Assembly (NCBI GenBank): GCA_029255685.2
Contig: CM055313.2
Span: 53,483,579-53,547,578, forward strand
Length of the DNA: 64,000 nucleotides
Source of the DNA: Silene conica
Lineage: Eukaryota; Streptophyta; Magnoliopsida; Caryophyllales; Caryophyllaceae
Direction: 5' to 3'
Shown here: in pieces, positions 48,957 through 62,778 of the stretch
How the letters are laid out: each line of letters begins with the position of its first letter
Position numbering within the stretch: the first letter of the stretch is position 1
Made by a program: the position numbers and the translations under genes
The notes under the pieces: generated by a model
What the model was told of the DNA's origin: nothing
Database searches by the model: none
What the model saw: only the letters and a program-made list of their open reading frames with translations

Positions 48957-49029
48957 ACAATTACATACGTTTTAATCCCGCCTTGTGGGAATTCAAAAAA
49001 AAAAAAAAAAAAAAAAAACAATTACATAC
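48957..49029 (+). mobile_element. Tiny retroposed insertion with poly(A) and 12-bp target duplication
   Basis: ACAATTACATAC occurs at 48957-48968 and again at 49018-49029. Between the copies lie 26 bp (GTTTTAATCCCGCCTTGTGG then GAATTC) followed by about 23 A residues. A variable-length duplication plus poly(A) is the signature of LINE-driven retroposition, here of a severely 5'-truncated copy. Confidence 0.75.
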
Positions 49030-49295
49030 AAAAATGAGAGAACTTCATCGATTTGAAGAAATCATGAGCGTCGTTCATCATCCTGATCATCATTCAATTC
49101 ACTGAAATTTGGACGAAAAAGTGAATTGGGAAAAAAGAGTAGAGATCAAACACGTGGACAAAATAGAGGAGAGAGAATTTTTGAGCAAAATATTGTTTTT
49201 ACTCATATGATATGGGGTTGTGTGCATTAGTCTTAGGTGTTAGATTGTTTTTAAATCCAATGATTATAGTTCGTTCTCACCGGATCTTGACTTTA

Positions 49296-49360
<65 letters not shown>
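49030..49360. repeat. Spacer with CT and TA microsatellites
   Basis: No gene. A (CT)n run at about 49294-49315 passes directly into (TA)n to about 49357. Confidence 0.85.
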
Positions 49361-49946
49361 GCCGGATCACGTGAGGCCGCCTATTACGGTGAGGCCGCCG
49401 AACCTCACGCATCCTCAAGCTGTTTGGGCCGAATTCAATGTACCCTCATGCTGTTGGGCCGACTTAACTTGCAATTATTCAATGTGGGCTGAAATTTAGG
49501 GTCAAACCAAATCTTGTCATTTGGGCCAAAAAACTTTATCTCACTAAAAATAATAAAAACATACCTAAACCCAACCCAAATACACTCACTCTCTCTAAAA
49601 CATAGAAAACTCTTAACGACAAAAAAAAAACCTCAAATTCAACGATTTGTTCCTTAACGCAAATCGATTTGTTCCTTAACGCAAATCGATTTGTTCCTTC
49701 TTCCAGTTTCCTCCGATTGTTCGTAAATTCCATCAAAGCAACATACAAATTCAATTCAATTGATTTTGGAAGAAGATTAAGACTAATTTTCAGGTAATTT
49801 GATAATTTGATTCTTCGAATTTTCAACGATTGTTCGAATTTCATGCGATTGTTCGAATTTGATCAATTTTTCTCACGATTTTCTTTACCTCTCGACTTCA
49901 TACTACTTATGACATTATTTTCGATTATTTTGCAGCTCTAATAGCT
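49361..49946 (+). promoter_or_regulatory. 5' region of the FAR1-like gene, possible transposon end
   Basis: It starts with GAGGCCGGATCACGTGAGGCC, a GC-rich sequence with an internal repeat (GTGAGGCCGCC twice) that looks like a transposon terminus. It also has three direct repeats of CGATTTGTTCCTTAACGCAAA (49643-49700). An intron acceptor (TTTTGCAG at 49928-49935) precedes the ATG, so an untranslated first exon is likely. No ORF. Confidence 0.4.
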
Positions 49947-50079
49947 ATGGAGAATCTAGATATCACCACGGTTGATGATAATATTACTATTGAATCAAGT
50001 ATGTCGTTTTTTGTCGTTTAAATTATTGTTTTCTGATTCAATTTCTGCTCAATTTTGTTGAATATATGGCTCGCTTTTT

Positions 50080-50575
50080 GTATTTCGTGAATGTAGGACC
50101 TTATTTTGTGAATGTACAACCTTATTTCGTGAATGTAGGAGCTTATTTTTTGAATATAGGACCTATTGAAGTTTATGACTATTGTATTGTGATTATAAAA
50201 AGGCTGAAACTAGGGGCTTTTTTTGTGAATATAGGATTTAATTGAAGTTTATGAATATTGTGAAACTAGAAGCTTAAACTTTGAAATTATAAGCTTACAT
50301 TGTGAAACCTGATTAATAAAGGTTGATTTAGTTTAGCTTTCTTATATTGTGAATCCTAGGCAAATAAACTGTGAAACTAGAATCTTATATTGTGAAACCA
50401 TGCTTATTAAAAAGTCTGATTTTGTTTAGTCTTTTTATATTGTGAAACTAGATGCTGAAACTGTGAAACTAGATGCTGAAACTGTGAAACTAGATACTTA
50501 AGCTGTGAAACTAGAAACTTACATTATGAAACCTGATTGAAAAAGGTTAATTTAGTTTATATGTTTTGACTTTAT
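50080..50575 (+). repeat. Intronic TGTGAAACTAGA-type repeat
   Basis: The intron before the FAR1 domain is made largely of degenerate units such as TTGTGAATGTAGGACC, TGTGAAACTAGAAGCTTA and TGTGAAACCTGATTAATAAAGG. Similar units fill a later intron (55445-55517 and 59728-60200) and begin another at 61478. Confidence 0.8.
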
Positions 50576-50579
50576 ATAG

Positions 50580-50896
50580 GTACTGATTCCATTTTCAACA
50601 CCAACGGAGAAGTTTCTACAATTTTAACAGCACAATCCACACCTACAGTACCGGTTGGTACGCCTATTACTTTGGTGAATCACACACCGGGTGGTAGTGA
50701 GGAATGGATTGTCAGCGTTGCAGAAGATATTACACCTACTATTGGGAAGTTATTTTTAGATCTAGAGTCGGCAATGACGTTCTATCAAGTGTATGCTACT
50801 TCTTGTGGGTTTGAAGCTAGGAAATCTACAACGAAGAGGTTTCGTGATAGTAATATTCGAACTAAAGCCATGGTTTGTAATCGTGAAGGACATAAT
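50580..50896 (+). pseudogene. FAR1-like gene: start of the DNA-binding domain
   Basis: The segment follows an AG acceptor (TTTATATAG) and encodes TPTIGKLFLDLESAMTFYQ, YATSCGFEARKSTTKR and AMVCNREGHN. This matches the FAR1 N-terminal WRKY-GCM1-like zinc domain pattern (P..GM.F.S...A..FY..YA...GF..RKS). The reading stops at the ATAAT target site of the solo LTR and resumes at 54577 as KRKGRPLE, in frame once the duplicated site is counted once. Confidence 0.75.
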
Positions 50897-51450
50897 TGTT
50901 GGGTTTAGTTATCTCATAAACTAATTATTTTAGTCATACTAACAAAATATTAATTAACATTTTAATTAAACAAACTTTAGATCTTATGCATGCTATAAAT
51001 TATGCGGAAATAAGGAGATCCGAACCCTTACACACGGTCCAAATAAAATGCAAGGATGATCCTCCAAGTATTCAACAAGAACACCTCATTTGTGATGCAC
51101 CAAGACAACCCTTTGATTGAACCGAAAACTTGAGTATGCTAGTACCAAAAATCGATTTTCCTTAAAACAATTCTAATCTCTTTAATTAGAATTAATATAC
51201 TAATATTATAACTTATTAGTATTAGTATTATTATTATTATCTCATAATAATTTCAGAGGTTTTAGCTTGGTTTTTCTATCACTAGAAAATATGGCAAAAT
51301 GTTAAAATGAATTAGAATAGTGAACATTTCACTCTTTTGATGGGTTTTGGTAAGTTGGCCGTGAGCTTCACTTAGGAAGCATCAAAGGATGTTTCCTTTT
51401 GGTCTTACCAACACACATGGGGAGGCACAAGATAATGGTTTCAAGGCATG

Positions 51451-53874
<2,424 letters not shown>

Positions 53875-54576
53875 ATGCTTAATGATGGTGTCTCCTAGTG
53901 CACTTAATACACAAAACACACACACAACACCCTTCCAAAAACCGGTGCATACATAAATAAAATGGACCCATTTTATATTTTTGTCTATTTTACAATTGTA
54001 TGTTATGTGACATACAATATGTCATAATGATATAAAATACAATTTTTTTAATTTAAAACATACATATTTATCAAATAAATATTATTTATAAATTAAATAA
54101 ATCACATTTATCTAGTTGACAAGTAATTCGTAATTACCAATATATAAAATGGTCATTCATAATAATCGTCAATACGATCTACAACTTTTGTAATATTTAT
54201 AACCCGATTCATTCTAATTACGATATTATAAAATATCGTTCAATGTTTAATAATTGACACATTTCAATTATAAACATAAATCTTACAATAAGATTTAAAC
54301 TCTGATTTCTCGATATACGAGTTTAAGGAATACGATCAACTCGTATCAATATACTTTTGACCATTTAATCAATAAGGGAATTGTCCTATAGGTGTGACCT
54401 AAAGGGATCAACTGACCACCACCGTCATACGACAGTAAAGTCAAACTCTAGCTAGCCAATCATTACCGATTAATGTTGGTCAGTTGACTAATATAATTTC
54501 GTATCATCCCTTGCGCATTCTCGTCATGAGATTTAATTACGTGATCGCACTATTGTTGAGGACACATTTCCCAACA

Positions 54577-55438
54577 ATAATAAGAGGAAAGGAAGACCTC
54601 TTGAAACTGTTGCAAGTGAAACTGGTTCTGAAACTGGTTCTAATATTGGAAAAAGTGCAAAACCAAAGACTGGTGTGAAGAGAAGTGGAGGAGATGAGGC
54701 TGAAAGTTCAAGTAAGCAAACATTTACAAGAACAACCAAAATTAGAAGGTGGGGTTGTCGTGCGATGGTCAAATTCAAGTTCCATGATAACAAGTACATC
54801 GTTGAACAATTTCATGAGGGTCACAATCACCCAGTGACCTTTGTAAAAAATAGGGAATTTGATAAACTTGCAGCAAATATGAATGAATTTCATAAGCAAA
54901 TGATTGTCCAGAATTCAAGAGTTAATGTTGGGGCTAGCTTAACATACCAACTATGCAAAGAACAAGTCGAAGGGTTCGAAAATGTGGGGGCTTCCCTTTC
55001 ACAATTCAAGAATTTCCAACGGGATTTGAAGTGTTTCATTAAGAGTAAGGATGGAGACATGTTTATCTCACATTTGGAAACCCTCCGTGACACAAATGGG
55101 TTAGAATTTGTGCATGAAATGTATTCTGAGAAAGCTTTGACAATGATTTTTTGGATAGATGCTGAGGCAAAGAGATGTTACTCAATGTTTGGTGATGCAA
55201 TTTCATTCGATCCAACTTATGGCACTAACAAATATAAAACGATATTCACCACTTTCACTGGCATTGACCATCATAAAAAGTCAATAACATTTGCATGCGC
55301 TCTTTTAGATCATGAAGACGATGAAGCATTTATGTGGGCGTTTCAGCAATTTCTGAAATCAATGGGTGGAAAAGAACCTAATTACATTATCACTGACCAA
55401 GATGCAGGAATAAAAAAGGCGTTCTCTGGTATGTTTGT
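54577..55438 (+). pseudogene. FAR1-like gene: DNA-binding end and DDE core
   Basis: It reads KRKGRPLETVAS, then GCRAMVKFKFHDNKYIVEQF and HEGHNHPV (the C..H.H end of the FAR1 zinc domain), then a MULE transposase core with MIFWIDAEAKRCYSMFGDAI, the first catalytic D in SFDPTYGTNKY, FTGIDHHKKSITFACALL and the second D in IITDQDAGIKKAF. The exon ends at 55438 (CTCTG|GTATGT). A simple ORF from 54675 undercounts the true start of this segment. Confidence 0.85.
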
Positions 55439-55444
55439 ATATCG

Positions 55445-55517
55445 TGCAATTTTTCTAGTTTTCTTAACTTGTGAAACTAGAAGCTGAAGATGCTGAAACT
55501 GTGAAACTACATGCTTA
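55445..55517 (+). repeat. FAR1 intron repeat, left of CACTA element 2
   Basis: CTTGTGAAACTAGAAGCTGA and ACTGTGAAACTACATGCTTA are units of the intronic repeat. The CACTA element lands inside it. Confidence 0.75.
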
Positions 55518-56239
55518 CACTAGTACAAAAACACCCTATTGCATCCGTTCTATAAGACTTATTGCGTCGGTTCTTGGTTGACGTTTTTGGAGGTGACGTT
55601 TATTGAAACGTCGGTTCTAAAACTGACGCAAAAAACAGACATTTGCATCAGTTCTTAGTATACAACTGATGCATTTGATGTATCATTTGCATCAGTTCGT
55701 AGTAAACAACTGATGCATTTGCTATAAGAACCGACGCAAATAGCTTAGTTTTTGCATCAGTTTTCCAGTAACGGATGCTTTTTCGCTTAGCTTTTGCATC
55801 AGTTTCCCAACAACTGATGCAATTAGTACCTTAATTTCGCGCAAAATTGAATAGTATATGCGTCGGTTATTATAGGAACTGACTCTTTTGCTCTATTTTT
55901 TTGCATCATTTCTATTCAAACCGATGCAATAACTAATTACTATTTGCGTCATTTCTTGTAAGAACTGATGTATTTTATTTTTATGTTTTTAAAAAAAAAT
56001 CCGCTACCGAAATTTCGGCAGCACCTTCCTATAAAGTTGATATCCAAAACACCAGAAATTTAAAACCACCTGCATTAAAATATCCAACCAAAGGACATTA
56101 CATTTCCTTCGAACCAACAACATTCATTCCAAATCCAATCCAACATAACAACAAACGTTTCCACAACGTTGAAAACATATACAATCTAAGCTAATTAACA
56201 ATCCAACAGAAGTCATAGTGATACCAAGTTACTCTATTT

Positions 56240-56897
56240 TCAATATTGTAGATTATCTAAACATTTGTTAGCCCAAACTTCTCTAACCACATTGAGATCG
56301 ACCATTGACACCGATGTAGTAACAATTTTCTGCATTTTCAAAATAAATATTATAGTAATATATAATAAATGTAATGAAAAACTGATATATAATTGACAAT
56401 CATGAAAAGCTAAGGCAAGATTGAATTACCTCTTCAAAGTCTACCTCCGCAGATTTACAATGATAGAAGGTTATGTCGTACATCCATTTCATGACATAAT
56501 AACCACACTCATAATCCCCTGGTTGTTGCGGACACTAAAATTAAAAAACAATATAATAAGTACTAGTTAATACATATAACAACTAATTAGCTATAATTTA
56601 CATTATAAGAACTCAAGAATTGGAATGGTGGCAAAGAACAGAATTTACATAAAGGAGAGAAAAAATCTAATGAACGTTCTAAATAGTTCAAGTAAGCTTT
56701 AGAGGTACCTTGATGTGTTTTATATATAGTTTAGTACTTTTACTATTATAGTTGCGTCTTCCTCCATACGCACAATATAGTAGCCAAGCACCTTCAAGAA
56801 CCTTTTTTATGCCCATCTTCTTTGGATCCCGGCTTCGTGAGTCCAAAATTAAATATACATTGTGTTCGATGCCACGCAAATCACAACCAACATCCAA
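56240..56897 (-). pseudogene. Ulp1-like (C48) cysteine protease remnant
   Basis: Three exon-like pieces occur on the minus strand. The first (about 56709-56900) has NHWMLVVICV with the catalytic His in one frame and VYLILDSRSRDPKK with the Asp in another, then KKVLEGAWLLYCAYGG. The second (56430-56534, with good splice sites) has CPQQPGDYECGYYVMKWM with the Gln and catalytic Cys. The third (56240-56328) ends VVREVWANKCLDNLQY-stop. The H-D-Q-C order is that of Ulp1/SENP deSUMOylating proteases. Such domains are often carried by plant CACTA and MULE transposons. One frame change is visible in the first piece. Confidence 0.75.
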
Positions 56898-56929
56898 TGA
56901 TTCCTACCTTTATCAGAAGATGAGAGTTG

Positions 56930-56985
56930 GTCTCTATTAATGTACCATAAACTTGTATTCTCGTTCCAGTCTCCTAGATTTAAAA
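56930..56985 (-). repeat. Duplicate of the KH exon
   Basis: About 50 bp (AATGTACCATAAACTTGTAT and onward to CTCCTAGATTTA) repeats the sequence at 57043-57092 almost exactly. It is a partial tandem duplication of one captured exon and its acceptor. Confidence 0.85.
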
Positions 56986-57028
56986 ACAAGAGTAGAAAAG
57001 AAAGGTACAAAGCCAGAAAAGAATGTTA

Positions 57029-57965
57029 CCTTTTTTCCAGTCTCTCTTAATGTACCATAAACTTGTATTCTCGTTCCAGTCTCCTAGATTTAATCAAAAT
57101 GTCAAAAAGAGCGGTTAGCGTATAGACAAGCCAGGATATGTAACAAACAGATTCAATAAAAAGATTGACTCCCAAGGCATTCAAACGCCATCATGTACAC
57201 CTTTTCCATTCGTTTTTGAGTTTCACCATCCGAGCCATAAACTAGACCAAGAAAGTTATACTCAGGGTGCGCTTTCACCTACAGAGGCAGCAAATAGTAC
57301 AATTTTGTCAAGAACTTTTGTAATCGATAATTAACATGGAAATATAAAAGGAAAGAGTAGATCTTTGACAGAATGCTGGGTATTGCTGGGACCACAAGGG
57401 GTGGCTACATATTGCTTAATATGAGAGTTAAGAACCCTTTAACTTACTGGAAAAAGGCAAACATTCATAGAGGCACTATTAGAATTTGGAGACCACACAC
57501 ACGACAAATATAGACAGGAAAGCTTGAACGTACAGGAAGTGGAACTGTTGCCTCCCTAAGTACAGGCTCATAATCAGATGGAGTCTTGTAACCCGGATTT
57601 AGCTTCAGTATCTCCCCTGTATTATTTAAAAATCAGAAATCTTAAAAGGGGTGGGGGTCAAACTGTAGAAGGGATGATATACAGAAGAAGGATGACAGTT
57701 AATAAGAAAACGTACCAATAGCTTCCCGTCTTTCAAGCTCCAAACTTTGAAATTTCTATATCAAAATGGTAGGTACGTTCTCTTAATAAAAAGTGACTGG
57801 TACAAATATAAATTCATGGCCTCTAACAAGCATCGATCCTGGGGTGTTATAACATGTACCTCAAGCTTAATGTGTATAGTTGAGAGCTCACTGTCAGGAA
57901 CGTCTCCAGCAGAATTTGAGTTTTGGTCATCACTCTTTGTCAGCGCATTAGCACAATGTAATCAG
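57029..57965 (-). pseudogene. Captured SF1/BBP-like KH-domain gene fragment, five exons
   Basis: On the minus strand, exon-like pieces with GT/AG borders join in frame: about 57860-57960 (SDDQNSNSAGDVPDSELSTI), 57717-57755 (FQSLELERREAIG), 57534-57616 (EILKLNPGYKTPSDY and EPVLREATVPLP), 57201-57278 ([20 protein letters not shown], then QKRMEK) and 57029-57083 (ETGTRIQVYGTLRETGKK). The order KPPxDY...P-V-x-x-P-x-YNF-x-GL-x-x-G...TQKRME-x-ETG is the Qua1/KH region of splicing factor 1/branch-point-binding proteins. Retained introns show a genomic origin. It is a partial copy of a host gene carried by the CACTA element. Confidence 0.8.
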
Positions 57966-59440
57966 ATCCCGGCTTCGTGATTCCTAACTTGTCCAATTCC
58001 AGCGCATTAACACCATTCCAGTGATATCAGTCTGCTACACTGCCGCACTCAAATCAGAGCAGACTGGGCAAAAACCACAACAGCTCCCAAGCTCTTCCTA
58101 CTAATGCTTGATGCGTTCAGCATCAGCCCCAAATCTGTTGCTAACAGCCACTTCCTGCTCCTCTCAGACTGTTACTCTGCCTCACTCATTCTGAGGTCAA
58201 AAGCTATCCAGCACCATTCCAGACCAGACCTGGAAACTTACCACTGATCTGTGTGCACATCTGAAATGGACTTTTCACTAAGGCTATGATTATGGTATCC
58301 AATGATAGATGGTTTGGTTTTTAAGCCATTGATGATGATGGTGGATAAGAATAATAAGTTGCATCACTCTGAGGCTTCACTATACTTACAGTGGTCACCA
58401 AATTAGAATTTGTATATGAACCAATCCCACACTATTACTAACATAGCTAGCATTCAATGATAATCCCAACATACTTAGATAACATTCACATAGCACAAAA
58501 ACTAGCCCCACATTCAGATCGTGTATCACTGGTATACACTAGCATTCCATGATGCCCCTTACTAAATTAAATATCTTATCTTACGCAAAACAACTAACAA
58601 ACAATGATGGATTGCACCCAACCCACAACTTTCCTAAATGAATACTAAGTGGCTGTGAGTATTGAACAAGTAGGAGGTGATGAGCAGCAAGCACAGCAAC
58701 AAAGAAGGTACAGTATCAGTAGCATTACGTAGGAGTAGTGCAGTAATGATTGCAGAGCAGTACAGTAGAATGCAGCACAGCAGTAGTAGCAGTACCAGTA
58801 ACATAAGGTAGATCTAAAACTCTGTCCTTTCATCTTCAGAAACCACTCAATAACTCGAACATGTACTTCACATCAAATCCTCCAACCAAATTACATATAA
58901 AACACAGCAGTATGAAGTTGCTGCTTGACATACTACACAACAATCTAACCTACTTCAACTTATATACTGTGTTCCCAAACATAATCAACTAAAATCCGTA
59001 AGTCTTAAGATCAACGACATCCTAACCCACCGCAAAACAGGTTCCAAAATAACAAGTAAACAATGTCAACATTGCTAATTACTTACTCAACAACAATAAC
59101 CAGTAACAACAACTATTTAGTCACATGAATCACCAGTAACAACAACAATTTAGTCACTAAAACGAGAAATTAAAGCCAAAATAAGCGAATAAAACTTACA
59201 TTAATCGGCGAAAAAGCAAGGCTTTGAGCGACAATCTTGCAACTGATGAATTGAAGAAGGTATGTGAAGTTGAAATTGAAGTTGAAGAAGCACGAACTGA
59301 TGAAGATGATGAAGATGATGAAAATGGACGAACGCAGGAACTGACGAACGGAGGAATTGAACGGAGGAGAATAATGTATATTCGAATTCCTCAACAATTG
59401 CCCTATTATTAACGCGTAGGTTAATTTTTTTAATTTAGAG
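57966..59440. other. CACTA 2 interior, no gene recognised
   Basis: A GC-richer part (58000-58260) and low-complexity CAGCA/AGTAG tracts (58670-58800) hold no clear exon. An Asp/Glu-rich 62-codon frame at 59224-59412 lies next to the subterminal repeats and is probably incidental. Confidence 0.5.
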
Positions 59441-59727
59441 TAAATACGTCCGTTCTAATTTAAAACCGACGCAAATGCTAATTGGAAAATACGTCAGTTT
59501 CTTAAAAGAACTGAAGCAAAAAGAAGATTTTAGTCATTTGCATCAGTTATAATCAGAACTGACGCAAATGTACTCACTCAAAAACGTCAGTTCCTTCTTA
59601 AGAACTGATGCAAATACCTTGTCTATAGTGTAAAATTGAACTCCCGCCCAAATTAAGTACTATTTGCATCAGTTATACTAGAACCGACGTAATCCCCTTG
59701 ACGCAATAGGGGATTTTTGTACTAGTG

Positions 59728-60200
59728 TTAACTTGTGAGACTAGATCCTTATACTGTGAATCTGGAAGGCCATATTGTGAACCTTGTTGATATAAGAGGC
59801 TGATTTTTTGAGTTCTGAAAGTGTGAAACCTGTTGAAAAATCAGCCTGATTTTTTTGAGTTCTTAACTTGTGAAACTAGAAGCTTATGAAGTGAAACTAC
59901 ATGCTTATTTTGTGAAACTAGATGGCTATATTGTGAAACCTATTGAAAAATCAGCCTGATTTTTTGAATTCTTAACTTGTGAAACTAGAAGCGTAGGCAG
60001 TGAAACTACATGCTTATTTTGTGAAACTAGATGGCTATATTGTGAAACCTGTTGATAAAAGATCCTGATTTTTTGAGTTCTTAACTTGTGAAACTAGAAG
60101 CTTAACTTGTGAAACTGGATTCGTATTCTGTGAAACTATAAGCCTATATTTGTGAAACCTGTTGATAAAAGAGGATGATTTTTTTGAATAATCTTATTTT
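59728..60200 (+). repeat. FAR1 intron repeat, right of CACTA element 2
   Basis: About a dozen units of TTGTGAAACTAGAAGCTTA and TGTGAAACCTGTTGATAAAA with a CCTGATTTTTTGAGTTC spacer. It is the same family as at 50080-50575. Confidence 0.85.
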
Positions 60201-60211
60201 GTTACATGCAG

Positions 60212-61436
60212 TTGTGTTCAAAACAGCAAGACATCGGTTTTGCATGTGGCACATTATGAAAAAAGTCACAGACAAGGTTGGGAGCACAATTTGCAGAAAC
60301 TGAATTCTTATCACGTCTGAACAGTGTTGTTTGGAGCAATGATATGGAACCTGAGGAATTTGAGGAGAATTGGGTTAAGGTCATCACAGAATTCTCGTTA
60401 GAGGATAATATATGGTTGAGTGGAAAGTTTGCTGAAAGACACAAATGGATACCAGCGTATTTCAGAAATGTTCCGATGGGTAACATTTTAAGAACCACAC
60501 AGAGATCAGAGAGAGCTAATAGTTTTTTTAAAAGATTGAATAAATATGGGACCTTGGTTGAGTTTTGGATGAGGTTTGAGAGTGCCATCGACCAACAAAG
60601 GCATGCTCTAAAGCTTCTTGAAGCACAGAGTGATGATTCAATGCCTGAAACCTTATATTGTTCAAAATGGGAAGCCCATGGAGCGAGAGTATATACACAT
60701 GAAGTCTTCTATGACTTTCAAAATGAGGTTAAGGGCTCGATAAATGGGTGTAGTGTGGGTGGATACACCCCACCAGATCCTGTAACTAACTCTGAAATTT
60801 TGATAGTTGAAGACGCGATCAAGAAAAAGAGCTACGCAGTTGAGTACAATAAAGGAACAATGGACGTGAGATGTTCCTGTAAACTATTTGAACGGAGGTA
60901 TTCTATGTTATCACATCATTTGGGTTTTCTCGGGTAAAACTAAGGAAATACCTGAGAAATACATTTTGCGTAGGTGGAGTAAGAATGCACTTAGAAACCT
61001 TATTTATGATTTGAATGGAAATCTTTTGGACAACTACAATCCTACTAGTAGCCCGAAATTTGGAATGTCTCGGATGTGGTCTGAGATTTATGCAACTGTG
61101 GGGATCCTCAAAAGAAAAAAAAAAGAGTCTGATGTGAGAGAATTTGCTAAGCTTGTAAAACAATTCCGAGAGAAGTTGGAGCCAAACCCAAAGGCTTTGA
61201 CAAAAGAACAAGAATTGGAAATCCTTCTAAACTGCAAGGCTCCAAAACAAGGAAAGGTCTTACCACCTAAGTTCTCTAAGAACAAGGGTAGCGGGAAGCG
61301 GTTGGTAAGTAGCAAAAATAAGGCAATCATAAAAGCAAAAAAACTAAAAAGGTTGTGCGCTAACTGTAAACGAATGTCACACCATGATAAAAGAAATTGT
61401 CCATACGATTTTGAAGAGCATCGTCCTGAGAATCAA
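60212..61436 (+). pseudogene. FAR1-like gene: end of transposase domain, SWIM and zinc knuckle
   Basis: After the acceptor ACATGCAG the exon reads VVFKTARHRFCMWHIMKKV, then in another frame from about 60278 FLSRLNSVVWS, FEENWVKVITEF, ERHKWIPAYFRN, TTQRSERANSFFKR (the catalytic Glu region), then the SWIM motif RCSCKLFE...GILCYH, where a further frame change near 60895 occurs. Next come IPEKYILRRWSKNA, long basic sequence and CANCKRMSHHDKRNCP. The exon stops at a GT donor (CAA|GTATGT). All blocks are in FAR1-family order. Confidence 0.82.
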
Positions 61437-61779
61437 GTATGTATTATTCCTTTAATTTATTTTTTTTAATTTAGGTTTATTATACTGTGAAACCTGTTGA
61501 TGAAGGACTGATTTTTTTTAACTAGTACAAAAGTAGCTATTTGCGGCGCCAAAAAAGGGCCCATTTGCGGCGTTTTTGGTGTAGCAGCAAATAAAGGGGC
61601 CGCAAATAGAAAAAGTTATTTGCGGGGAAAAAAAAAACGCCGCAATTAAAAAGCTATTTGCGGCGTTTTTAGAAAAAACGCCGCAAATACCATATCTATT
61701 TGAGGCGTTTTTTTTAAGAACACGCCGCAAATAGTATGTCTATTTGAGGCGTTTTTTGGCAAAAACGCCGCAAATAGGT

Positions 61780-62400
61780 CATAAAAAAAAAAAAAATTTT
61801 ATTTTTTTTTTTCAATTGAAATGATGCGAACAAATTATTTAAATATAATAACTCTCAAATGTATTTTTTTTTGGTAAAAGGCAAGTATTTGATATATAAA
61901 AAACAAAAGTACATATGAGACTACATCTAATACAAGCTATTCGTAAACAATCTAAGATTACCCTACGATAAATCCTTCTAGTCTTCCGTTCTACACTACT
62001 ACACTACCATCAATTGCATCCAAATGCTGTTTATCAAAATGCTTGGGAATACACACAACAAGCATAACCCACTCCTACTGCAAACATGAGGCTGATCCCA
62101 CGCGTCCCATTGCTGCACCAAAGAAATTCTGCTACGTTTTCTCTTGGTTTCCTAACAGACCCATTTACTGCACTGCACTTGTAACATACATGCTCTAACT
62201 CTTTACACGCACATACCCAGAACTGGTCTGCCCTGAACTGCACGCCCACCTATGCTAATCTGCTGCAGCTGATCAGCACGCCCTCCAGCACCTTCAGAAT
62301 GCTCTGCCAGCCAAAACTTACCCACATTCAGAACAGAATGTTGAAAAGCTCCTCTAATGGCCCTGCAGCCACCAAAAATGCAACTAAAACGTCCCCAAAA
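61780..62400. other. CACTA 3 interior, no gene recognised
   Basis: Poly(A/T) tracts then a GC-richer stretch (62060-62400). Frames here are not recognisable. Confidence 0.5.
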
Positions 62401-62410
62401 ATATGATCCG

Positions 62411-62590
62411 CTACCCATTTGTTGCGAACCTAGCATCAATTCCAGGTGACTTGAGAGCATCTTTGTAGGATATAGATCCAGAAAAGAGCTCATTAAAACC
62501 ACCTGTAACCTTGCCATGGTCGCACTGATGCTCCACTGGATCCTTCATACCTACAAAATAGGCTTCAAAAACTGTTGTATCTAAATTTCC
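62411..62590 (-). pseudogene. Exon-like piece, unknown
   Basis: The minus strand reads VFEAYFVGMKDPVEHQCDHG and then FNELFSGSISYKDALKSPGI before a stop. The composition looks like real protein and the region lies beside captured exons on the same strand. I do not recognise the family. It may be part of a captured gene in the CACTA-like element. Confidence 0.35.
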
Positions 62591-62778
62591 TGCGCAAGTC
62601 ACGAAGCAAATTTTGTATACTGTATTTCTCAATTCCTTCCTTATCGCATTTCTGCATTAGTCACGAAGCAAATTTTGAATATATGAAGCAATATGCAAAT
62701 AAAAAGAATGAAAGTACTATTATACGGCAAAACCTAATAGAAACTACTTTTTCTCCAGTATTTATTAATAAACCCTAC

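Larger units (their letters stand above)
55518..59727. mobile_element. CACTA element 2 with Ulp1-like and SF1-like fragments
   Basis: The ends CACTAGTACAAAAAC and TTTTTGTACTAGTG are inverted, followed on both sides by CCCTATTGC / GCAATAGGGG, and flanked by TTA (55515-55517 and 59728-59730). Subterminal zones hold many TTTGCATCAGTT / AACTGATGCAAA and GCGTCGGTT units in both orientations (55540-55975 and 59440-59690). Inside, on the minus strand, are a degraded Ulp1-type protease and a multi-exon fragment of a KH-domain splicing-factor-like gene. No TNP2-type transposase was found in its 4.2 kb. Confidence 0.92.

Noticed and set aside
59224-59412. Asp/Glu-rich 62-codon frame as a small gene
   Set aside because: It sits at the edge of CACTA subterminal repeats with GAAGATGATGAAGATGATG simple repeats; there is no supporting evidence.
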